Source: J061 sp003695725 [NCBI: Candidatus Schekmanbacteria bacterium] | GTDB lineage: Bacteria; Schekmanbacteria; GWA2-38-11 | Direction of reading: 5' to 3' | DNA: 10,737 nucleotides | Assembly (NCBI GenBank): GCA_003695725.1 | Contig: RFHX01000051.1 | Location: forward strand, 1-10,737 | Shown here: in pieces, positions 1-5,538 of the stretch | Position numbering within the stretch: position 1 is the first letter of the stretch | Layout: the number at the start of each line of letters is the position of its first letter | Position numbers and translations under genes: made by a program | The notes under the pieces: model-generated | The model's database searches: none | Told to the model about the DNA's origin: nothing | Seen by the model: the letters and a program-made list of their open reading frames with translations, nothing else

Positions 1-1639
1 ATATTTTCTCACTGCAAAGGAATGCCGCTTCAGCATATTTAATATTCCCTGTTTTCTTATAAAGCTCTATGAATAAGCTCAATGCATCTTCATCTATGGC
101 AAACTTCTTTTTGTCAGGATAAAAATCAAAAAAGACATCTCCACCTTCTCTATCACTCATTCCTACAGCACTAATCATAAAACTGAATGCTTCATCGAAT
201 TTTTTTCTCGCATAAAGAGTTTTAGCAATCCCATATTTTGCGCGCCAAATAACAGCATCATTTCTCTCTGCTAATCCTTCCTGTAGAGCTTTTTCATAAT
301 AGTTTTCAGCTTTTCTATAAATAGAAGAAGCAAAATAGCAGTCTCCAATATCTACTCTTAAAAGGGATTTCATCATTGGATTCTTTACATTGTCAAAAAG
401 AGCAAAGGATTCATTAAAGCTTTTCAATGCCTCAGGAAGCTGCAGTTTTGAAAGGTAGAATCTTCCCAATACTTCCAATGCAAATGCTTTGTCGGATATA
501 TCATTTATTTCGTCGCATATTGAGAGTGCTTCATTCAATAATGGCTCAACATTTTCCCTTTTGTTTATCAAATACAGATTCGCAAGGCGAATTAGAATGC
601 CGGATTTCATTTTTTTGCCATCTTCCAATTTCCAAATCTTCTTTGATTTTTCATATAAATCAATTGCCTCGGAAAAGTTATATTGCGCCTCAGCAGTTAT
701 CCCTAACCTAAAATAATATTCCGCATTCCTCTGCTCTTTCTTTTTTTGAGCAAGTCCTCTTGTTTTTTCAGAGATTGTTTTTTCCCTTATTCCGGAAGTC
801 ATTACCTCTTCTATTACTTCTTCCTCCAATTCTTCTTCTTTTGTTTTTTGAACCTGAGGATTAGCCTTTTTTGCGGTTTCTTCTCCTTGTAAAAGTGCTG
901 CTTCGTCCAATAATTTATTTATATCAGTCAAATCATTTTTCTTTCTCTTTATCTCGATTGCTTCAAGATAGTAATCGAGTGCTTCAACCTTATTGTCTAT
1001 TTCTTTGCTCAATTCTGCCAATTCTATAAGCTCGTCCTCAACCATATCATCATTTTTCAATTCCTTATAAATAGTCATCGAAACTTTATAGTTATTGATT
1101 GCCTCCAAAATTTTCCCAATTTTTTTGTAAACCTTAGCGGCATTTAGAAGATTGAAAGCTTCGCTCTCTTTTCGCCCGCTTTCTCTATCAATCTTTGCCG
1201 CCTCTTGAAAAGATTGAAGGGAATCATCATAGAGCTTTAATTTCCAATAAGATACGCCTATGTTTGTGAGAGTATCAGACTTGAGACGATTATCTCCTAT
1301 TTCACTGCTCAACTTTATCGCTTCCAAATATTTCTCCACTGCTTTTTTATAACTACCAGCTTCATCATAAGCATTTCCAAGATTCGATAGTGTAATAGCT
1401 TCCTTTTTTCTATCTTTTTCAGCTCTATAAAAAATGAGAGCTTTCTCCCACGAATTTATTGCAGATTCATAATTTTTATTCTCGAAAAAATTGTTTCCTT
1501 TTTGGAAATATATGTCGCCCTTTGAGATTGCGTCCAACTGTTGCGAAGATGAATATACCTCTTCAGATGAAACAGGAAAAGTGAATACGAGCAAAAGCAA
1601 AGACACCACAAAAAGAAATCTATACCTTAACATTTTCAT
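1..1639 (-). CDS. Exported TPR-repeat protein, probable TPR-CHAT protein, C-terminus cut by window edge
   Basis: An open frame of 546 codons runs without a stop from ATG 1639 to the left edge, so the C-terminus is missing. Residues 1-25 form a signal peptide: basic MKMLRYR, a Leu/Val/Phe core, and likely cleavage near VSS-EE. Residues 40-250 and 305-495 are helical TPR-type repeats, seen as paired A/G and Y/F positions such as LGNAYDEAGSYKKAVEKYLE. A highly charged Lys/Glu linker at about 255-305 separates the two arrays. The last stretch (500-546, with DKKKF, LFIELYKKTGN and AEAAFLCSEK) resembles the segment before the caspase-like CHAT domain in TPR-CHAT proteins, so I infer that domain lies beyond the edge. 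ATG 1633 is an alternative start, and the Shine-Dalgarno site is weak for both. The gene lies 75 bases downstream of the membrane-protein gene. A TTGACA box at 1693-1698 (complement) lacks a good -10, so co-transcription with that gene is plausible. TPR is certain; CHAT is inference. Confidence 0.8.
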   Translation of the reverse strand, partial: MKMLRYRFLFVVSLLLLVFTFPVSSEEVYSSSQQLDAISKGDIYFQKGNNFFENKNYESAINSWEKALIFYRAEKDRKKEAITLSNLGNAYDEAGSYKKAVEKYLEAIKLSSEIGDNRLKSDTLTNIGVSYWKLKLYDDSLQSFQEAAKIDRESGRKESEAFNLLNAAKVYKKIGKILEAINNYKVSMTIYKELKNDDMVEDELIELAELSKEIDNKVEALDYYLEAIEIKRKKNDLTDINKLLDEAALLQGEETAKKANPQVQKTKEEELEEEVIEEVMTSGIREKTISEKTRGLAQKKKEQRNAEYYFRLGITAEAQYNFSEAIDLYEKSKKIWKLEDGKKMKSGILIRLANLYLINKRENVEPLLNEALSICDEINDISDKAFALEVLGRFYLSKLQLPEALKSFNESFALFDNVKNPMMKSLLRVDIGDCYFASSIYRKAENYYEKALQEGLAERNDAVIWRAKYGIAKTLYARKKFDEAFSFMISAVGMSDREGGDVFFDFYPDKKKFAIDEDALSLFIELYKKTGNIKYAEAAFLCSEKI

Positions 1640-1714
1640 CTTATTTTAATTTCCAAATCAATAGTACTTAATTACCTGCAACGAAATACCATTGTCAACA
1701 TTGAATGATTCCCT

Positions 1715-2395
1715 CTATATACCTTTTAGCATAAAAAAGAAGGTAAAGAATAGAGAAATAAGGCTTCCTATCGAAAGCCCAGCTAAAATGGGGGATGCTT
1801 CCTTATTTTTAATTCTCAAAAGATTTATGAATGATAAAAGAAATATTGCCGCCAGAATAGCAATAATTAGATATGTGCCAATTCCTTGATATTCAAAAAC
1901 TGTTCTTGCACCTCGGGACAACCCTGTCAAAATCCATCCTGCTGACACAAAAGTAACTGCAACCTGCAAATGTAGAGGAATTTTTTGAGATACCTCTAAT
2001 TTAAAATCCAGAATCATAAAATAGAAGAAAAGGAGAATAAACGCAAAGGGGAGACTTTCAAATGTAATCCAGAAAAAAGGATGTTCAGCATTAAGAGGGC
2101 AAAAAAGCGCATCGGAGGCAGGTATTTTTATGACCTCCAATGTTTCTTCAACCGACCAACAGGAAAAACCAAAAAACATTCCCAAATAGCCCTGCTGCAA
2201 TCTTGGAAGTTTAACACCATAGACTCCAAGAACAATAGATGCAACAAAAAAGAATAAAAGCATATAACCACAGGGACCATTGCCAAGTTCTGCTATTCTT
2301 CTAAAAGCTCCTTCAATTAGCGCTTCAAATATGAAGAATGTAAAAAAACAAAAAAGCCCGTAATTGCGCGGTTTCATTGTTTCAATATTGAACAT
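1715..2395 (-). CDS. Polytopic membrane protein of unknown function, about seven helices
   Basis: This 226-residue protein has hydrophobic segments at about 12-31, 44-62, 69-84, 106-129, 143-160, 173-194 and 202-224, giving six or seven membrane helices. The third is the weakest and contains the charged SVEET. Phe is very abundant. Polar positions within or near the helices include E24, E28, E83, E84 and E113, and H142 and R161 lie at helix ends. Cysteines occur at 16, 42, 79 and 99. I do not recognise the family. The layout recalls small seven-helix proteins that bind cofactors or sense ligands, but no diagnostic motif is visible. The start at 2395 is supported by AGGAGG at 2401-2406 with 5-base spacing; the in-frame Met at residue 7 has no comparable site. 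The gene stops 75 bases before the TPR gene and may share its transcript. It is divergent from the exported protein at 2634, with 238 bases between. Confidence 0.8.
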   Translation of the reverse strand: MFNIETMKPRNYGLFCFFTFFIFEALIEGAFRRIAELGNGPCGYMLLFFFVASIVLGVYGVKLPRLQQGYLGMFFGFSCWSVEETLEVIKIPASDALFCPLNAEHPFFWITFESLPFAFILLFFYFMILDFKLEVSQKIPLHLQVAVTFVSAGWILTGLSRGARTVFEYQGIGTYLIIAILAAIFLLSFINLLRIKNKEASPILAGLSIGSLISLFFTFFFMLKGI

Positions 2396-2472
2396 ATAAA
2401 CCTCCTGCTCAAATTAATTAAATTTTTTAAGAACTCTTATTGAAAATCCATCGCTTTGTAAAGGAAACTATT

Positions 2473-2540
2473 ACCCTCCGTGTTCGTTAATTTGCCACCT
2501 TGGGCTCAGGGTCAAGTGTCCCAATATCCGTATGAACAGC
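2473..2540. other. GC-rich patch with imperfect hairpin in a divergent intergenic region
   Basis: About half of these 68 bases are G or C, against roughly one third in the surroundings. An imperfect inverted repeat pairs CAC-TTG (2496-2502, one bulged C) with CAAGTG (2513-2518). The patch lies between the membrane-protein gene and the promoter of the small exported protein. No open frame, tRNA shape or transposon end was recognised. It may be a regulatory site or a remnant of a repeat; its function is unknown. Confidence 0.3.
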
Positions 2541-2571
2541 AGAAAAAATCTCTTTTTACAAATATCTTTCT

Positions 2572-2600
2572 TTGACTTTTTTAGATGTGGACATTAAAAT
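2572..2600 (+). promoter_or_regulatory. Sigma-70-type promoter for the small exported protein
   Basis: TTGACT at 2572-2577 and TAAAAT at 2595-2600 are separated by exactly 17 bases, each differing from consensus by one base. Transcription would start near 2607, leaving a leader of about 27 bases before ATG 2634, with AAGGAG at 2622-2627. The match is strong enough to predict good expression. Confidence 0.65.
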
Positions 2601-2633
2601 TTAAAAAGATAGTGAATCAAAAAGGAGAAAAAA

Positions 2634-2921
2634 ATGAAAAGAATATTTATATTCACAGCTGTTCTCTTTCTGATTGTTTCCTTCAGCACACCTGCGCTAT
2701 CCCATCAAGTAGAGGATGACAATACATTGAATCCCATAAAACTTGCTGCATATGCCGCCTATCCGGCTGGACTGGCTCTCGATATTTTCGTTGTCAAACC
2801 TGTCCATTGGCTTTTCAACCTGCCAGTTATGAAAACAATCACTGGTCATCAAAGGATAAACGAAGAAGGATTGTGGACAGATAAAGAGCTTGATAGGGAG
2901 ATTGAAGAAATAAAGAAATAA
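2634..2921 (+). CDS. Small exported protein of unknown function
   Basis: This 95-residue protein starts with a clear signal peptide (MKRIF, then a hydrophobic core over residues 4-18) and a probable cleavage site after ALS at residue 23. The mature protein is about 72 residues. Its centre (about 33-72) holds a conserved-looking NPIKLAAY-AAYPAGLALD-KPVHWL-GHQ pattern. I associate this with short hypothetical periplasmic proteins of Gram-negative bacteria, in which a Pro-Gly/Ala-rich amphipathic helix precedes a GH motif. The C-terminal 20 residues are a charged helix. There is no Cys, so it is not a lipoprotein. The start is supported by AAGGAG with 6-base spacing and by the good promoter at 2572-2600. 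It stands alone on the plus strand, with no convincing terminator after it. The function is unknown; membrane-surface attachment is only a guess from the amphipathic segment. Confidence 0.8.
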   Translation: MKRIFIFTAVLFLIVSFSTPALSHQVEDDNTLNPIKLAAYAAYPAGLALDIFVVKPVHWLFNLPVMKTITGHQRINEEGLWTDKELDREIEEIKK

Positions 2922-3106
2922 TATTGCACTAATATTTGTATAACAATTTCTTTACCACCCAATTATAGTCATCGACAGCTTTCTTTTGTTTTCCCTATTT
3001 TTCTGTGAAGAGAAATAATCCCCTGTCTCTCCCAAAAAATTATGATTAATTTTTACAAACTTTTTTCGATAAGAAGATAAAATCAATTCCTTTTTTATTA
3101 AGAAAT

Positions 3107-3223
3107 ATGGACGAGATAGTTAGAAATACAAATAAAAGAGACTTTAAAATCGTTCTTATTTACACGGCGGAACTCATTACAATTCTTTGCCTTGGTTCAA
3201 TTCTTTTTTTTACTTTTTTCTGA
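3107..3223 (+). CDS. Possible 38-residue single-pass membrane peptide
   Basis: ATG 3107 opens a 38-codon frame ending in TGA at 3221-3223. The product has a charged N-terminus (MDEIVRNTNKRDFK), then one hydrophobic helix (about 15-38), and ends in Phe residues. Charged head plus single helix is the usual form of small membrane proteins and argues against chance, but AT-rich DNA readily gives Phe/Ile/Leu-rich frames. A candidate promoter lies upstream (TTTACA at 3052-3057, 18 bases, GATAAA at 3076-3081). A weak hairpin with a T-tract follows at 3246-3270. The ribosome site is poor (AAGAA only). It converges on the ferredoxin gene, with 39 bases between stops. Confidence 0.3.
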   Translation: MDEIVRNTNKRDFKIVLIYTAELITILCLGSILFFTFF

Positions 3224-3245
3224 TAATCTGTTTTTACAGTCTTCG

Positions 3246-3270
3246 GTATAATTCTTATACTTTTATTTTT
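3246..3270 (+). terminator. Weak terminator-like hairpin with T-tract
   Basis: GTATAA (3246-3251) and TTATAC (3255-3260) form a perfect six-base stem with a TTC loop. A T-rich run (3261-3270) follows on the plus strand. The stem is AT-rich, so strength is doubtful. It would end transcripts coming from the small plus-strand frame at 3107. On the minus strand it lies just after the ferredoxin stop but has no T-tract in that direction. Confidence 0.3.
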
Positions 3271-3439
3271 CTATCTCTAAAGCGCCTGCCACACATATCG
3301 CAACACAATCTCCACAAAGAATACAATCCTTTTCTCTCAAAACAACCGTATCTTCCTCTAAAAACAATGCGCCTTGCTTACATTCATCAACACAAGTACC
3401 GCAAGCAATACATTCATCACTATTTATTTTGAGCGGCAT
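3263..3439 (-). CDS. 2x[4Fe-4S] bacterial-type ferredoxin
   Basis: This short gene encodes a 58-residue ferredoxin with two complete cluster motifs: C10-x2-C13-x2-C16-x3-C20 and C39-x2-C42-x2-C45-x3-C49. The length fits clostridial-type 2x[4Fe-4S] ferredoxins, which are cytoplasmic low-potential electron carriers. In both motifs the Pro that normally follows the fourth Cys is replaced, by K21 and V50, which may shift cluster potential or partner choice. ATG 3439 overlaps the last 20 bases of the flavoprotein A gene in another frame. It has a strong GGGAGGG at 3447-3453 with 7-base spacing, so translation is probably coupled. The overlap implies that this ferredoxin is the electron donor or acceptor of flavoprotein A. 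That mirrors archaeal geranylgeranyl reductases, some of which use ferredoxin, and the FixC-FixX pair. No canonical terminator follows on this strand. Confidence 0.93.
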   Translation of the reverse strand: MPLKINSDECIACGTCVDECKQGALFLEEDTVVLREKDCILCGDCVAICVAGALEIEK

Positions 3440-4766
3440 TTGTCTTCCCTCCCATTGCCTGTTCTTTCATTTTTTCCACTATTGCTCTTATTTGATGCAT
3501 ATCCAAATCCTTATACATCTTGATTTTCTGCAGAATCTCCGGCTTTATGCCTTCAACTTCATTCATAAAATTCATAAAGTTTATAGGGCTCTTATAAGGA
3601 TTTAGTTCACCCGGAAAATGCATATTATCAGTGAATTTAAGCATATAATCGAGCTCTTCATCATTGAAGAATGGATACATAAAAGCAGTTTTTGCATAAT
3701 CTGCCTGCCATTGCGGATCCTTCAACCATAAAAATGAATTATTCCAAAACTTTTCATATTCTTCAAAACCATTTTTTCCGCATAATTCATCATATACTGC
3801 ATTCGCACCTCGATAGCCGCATACAAGAGCCCCCTGCACCAATGTTTCTGCAAAGCCGACCGTTTCACCAAGCATCAAAACATTCCCTTTATAAGGTTTA
3901 CTGACAGGCTCATACATAGCCACACTGCATCCTCTTTTATCCACTATCGAAGCATTCTTGAACCAATGGGCGTAAGGTCCTTCTTTTAAAAAATGATTTA
4001 TTGCAAGAGTTGAAAGTCTTCCGGGTATTCCTGCGCCTGCACCAACTTTCCATTGATTTTCACCAAATGCGCTTGGCACCATATATATCATTCCGGGAAC
4101 TTTTGTATAATTGGCTCCATGAAAACGCATCCATGCGGGAGGCATAGGGACATCAGCGTTTGCAACTGTATATTCGATTGAAGGTCCCTTCGCATATAAA
4201 TATCTTCCTTCATTGAATCCAAGTGAGGCACCTATTTTTGATGTTAATCCGTCAGCGCCAATTACTTTTTTGCCTGAAATCCAATATTCTTTATCTTTAG
4301 TTTTTACTCTAACCTTTGCTCCGCCTTCTATATTTTTTGCTTCCATTGCAATTGTTGAAGTAACAAAGCTTGCTCCATAAGAAGCCGCCTCCTTAAGAAG
4401 GTCTCCAAGAAGTGCATCCATATCAAAGCAGATTCCGAGAGGCTTTTCCTTTCTATACATATGTAGTTTATATCCTGAAGGAGAAAAAACATAGTAGTCA
4501 TAAAAATCTATTTGACCGCCAGTATATTTGACTTCAAAATTGCTTTCTCTAAAATGCCAATAAGATTCATTCATTCGCCGCCTGAATGTAACAGTTTCTC
4601 CATTCATTCCTTCTGAATTGTGAAACATCCCTGATGAAGCGCGGCAGTAATTAGTTATCTTAGGCCTTTTTTCAATCACTAAAACTGACACACCTTTTTT
4701 GGCAAGGACACCGGCCGACATTAAACCTGAAGGACCAGCTCCAACTATGACTACATCATAATCCAT
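3420..4766 (-). CDS. Flavoprotein A: geranylgeranyl-reductase-like FAD-dependent oxidoreductase
   Basis: This 448-residue flavoprotein belongs to the large FAD superfamily that includes geranylgeranyl reductases, FixC and p-hydroxybenzoate hydroxylase. The N-terminal Rossmann motif GAGPSG (9-14) is followed by an acidic residue at the end of strand two (E32). A GADG motif lies at 170-173, and the second FAD motif is at about 295-325. That second motif reads GETVGFAET, with Glu301 replacing the usual Asp. C41 sits near the place where archaeal reductases keep a functional Cys. There is no signal peptide or membrane helix. It aligns over nearly its full length with flavoprotein B, sharing QGA-x3-CG, a tryptophan-rich FW-NSF-W region and the YPFFN-EELDY block near 364-374. 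The start is supported by AAGGAGG at 4772-4778 with 5-base spacing. The C-terminal codons overlap the ferredoxin gene. The substrate is unknown; reduction of a hydrophobic or prenyl molecule is inferred. Confidence 0.85.
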   Translation of the reverse strand: MDYDVVIVGAGPSGLMSAGVLAKKGVSVLVIEKRPKITNYCRASSGMFHNSEGMNGETVTFRRRMNESYWHFRESNFEVKYTGGQIDFYDYYVFSPSGYKLHMYRKEKPLGICFDMDALLGDLLKEAASYGASFVTSTIAMEAKNIEGGAKVRVKTKDKEYWISGKKVIGADGLTSKIGASLGFNEGRYLYAKGPSIEYTVANADVPMPPAWMRFHGANYTKVPGMIYMVPSAFGENQWKVGAGAGIPGRLSTLAINHFLKEGPYAHWFKNASIVDKRGCSVAMYEPVSKPYKGNVLMLGETVGFAETLVQGALVCGYRGANAVYDELCGKNGFEEYEKFWNNSFLWLKDPQWQADYAKTAFMYPFFNDEELDYMLKFTDNMHFPGELNPYKSPINFMNFMNEVEGIKPEILQKIKMYKDLDMHQIRAIVEKMKEQAMGGKTNAAQNK

Positions 4767-4786
4767 TTATTCCTCCTTCAATCAAA

Positions 4787-4813
4787 GCGGCAGGGAATTA
4801 AAAACCCTGCCGC
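4787..4813 (-). promoter_or_regulatory. Intercistronic 9-bp perfect hairpin
   Basis: GCGGCAGGG (4787-4795) and CCCTGCCGC (4805-4813) form a perfect 9-bp GC-rich stem around a 9-base A/T loop. The hairpin lies 25 bases after the stop of the Cys-rich gene and 8 bases before the Shine-Dalgarno site of flavoprotein A. Only three T residues follow it in the direction of transcription, so it is a poor intrinsic terminator. It more likely stabilises the upstream message, marks a processing site or gives partial attenuation. Confidence 0.6.
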
Positions 4814-4837
4814 AGATTTATAGAAGTTTATCTTAAA

Positions 4838-5398
4838 TTAGTCTTCTTTCAATACTAAACACATCTTACAGTACTCTTTGCCTCTTGCAAGTCCTTCCTG
4901 TCTTGTACCATCTTCATTCAGTTTTTCAGCATGATGTGTCCATTCAAGTTTTGGATTCAAACCATGCATAAACCCTGTATCATGTGCCTTTGAAATAATT
5001 TCACACATAAAATGCGAACCTTCAGGCCAAACGGATTTCCATGCGTCGTGGATATAGCAGAAAGGAACATGGGATTCACTCTCTTTTTCAGAAAATTTAA
5101 TTCTTTCGATTTCCATTCCAGCCGCACCTATATGCTTGTGGACATTGGGATAAATATCTCTCAATGCAACTGCAACATTGATTTCATCTTCCCTTCCTTC
5201 CCAGCCAAGCTCTTTCTTATATCTTTTTGCTTCCTCTTCGCCAAATTTGTAAAATGCATCGCAAAGGACATCGATTGCTTCTCTTCCATACTTCTCGTAA
5301 ATTGCCTTTACAATAACTGCCATCCATCTTCCATCTTTCCATACCGCTTCTTTTGCAAATTCTTGAATTTCTTCTGAATATCCAAAATCGTCAGCCAC
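4838..5398 (-). CDS. Cys-rich protein resembling the L-2-amino-thiazoline-4-carboxylate (ATC) hydrolase family
   Basis: This soluble protein of 186 residues has an N-terminal helical half (about 8-66) ending in a KYGREAIDVL and FGEEEAKRY type pattern. Its C-terminal half carries C114-YIHDAW, C132 and a terminal C177-KM-C180 pair. This layout resembles the ATC hydrolase family. The named enzyme there opens a thiazoline ring on the route to cysteine, but most members are uncharacterised and occur beside redox genes. Four Cys plus H117 could bind metal or an Fe-S cluster, or C114 could be catalytic; this is inference. The start is GTG 5398, chosen for the GGGAGG site just upstream and because the frame fits the family length. 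It lies 140 bases after flavoprotein B and 71 bases before flavoprotein A on the same strand. The family call is moderately sure, the function is not. Confidence 0.6.
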   Translation of the reverse strand: MADDFGYSEEIQEFAKEAVWKDGRWMAVIVKAIYEKYGREAIDVLCDAFYKFGEEEAKRYKKELGWEGREDEINVAVALRDIYPNVHKHIGAAGMEIERIKFSEKESESHVPFCYIHDAWKSVWPEGSHFMCEIISKAHDTGFMHGLNPKLEWTHHAEKLNEDGTRQEGLARGKEYCKMCLVLKED

Positions 5399-5422
5399 TG
5401 TTAAACCTCCCTATTTTTAAGG

Positions 5423-5518
5423 TTAATCTTTTTTATAATATTCTTCAGCATTACAACGGCCATCACTCATCTCTTTTACCGGTTTCAATGCCGAAGAATT
5501 GCCTCCTTGCTTGCGCAC
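5423..5518 (-). other. Possible micro-ORF or gene remnant in the operon gap
   Basis: The 140-base gap between flavoprotein B and the Cys-rich gene contains a 31-codon frame from GTG 5518 to TAA 5423. Its C-terminal half reads like real protein (KPVKEMSDGRCNAEEYYKKD). A strong AAGGAGG at 5502-5508 lies inside it, but the nearest in-frame start after that site is TTG 5488, 13 bases away, which is longer than usual. It may be a short peptide, a leader coupling the two genes, or a decayed coding end. Evidence is weak. Confidence 0.2.
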
Positions 5519-5538
5519 CAATAAATTTTATAAAAATT

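Noticed and set aside
427-716. Two overlapping plus-strand open frames
   Set aside because: They lie opposite the continuous TPR coding frame on the minus strand, and their composition does not look like protein.
1-1639. Link of the TPR protein to a CRISPR-associated TPR-CHAT protease
   Set aside because: No CRISPR array or Cas gene is in the window, and the protein carries an export signal.
1692-1889. Plus-strand frame of 65 codons
   Set aside because: Antisense to the end of the membrane-protein gene, with no ribosome site.
3187-3432. Plus-strand frame of 81 codons, Phe/Tyr-rich
   Set aside because: Opposite strand of the ferredoxin gene, whose eight spaced cysteines make it the real gene.
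3263-4766. Flavoprotein A plus ferredoxin as a true FixC-FixX pair
   Set aside because: No FixA/FixB (electron-transfer flavoprotein) genes are nearby, and the flavoproteins have a distinct C-terminal block, so only a general likeness is claimed.
4787-4813. Hairpin as an intrinsic terminator splitting the operon
   Set aside because: Only three T residues follow the stem in the direction of transcription.
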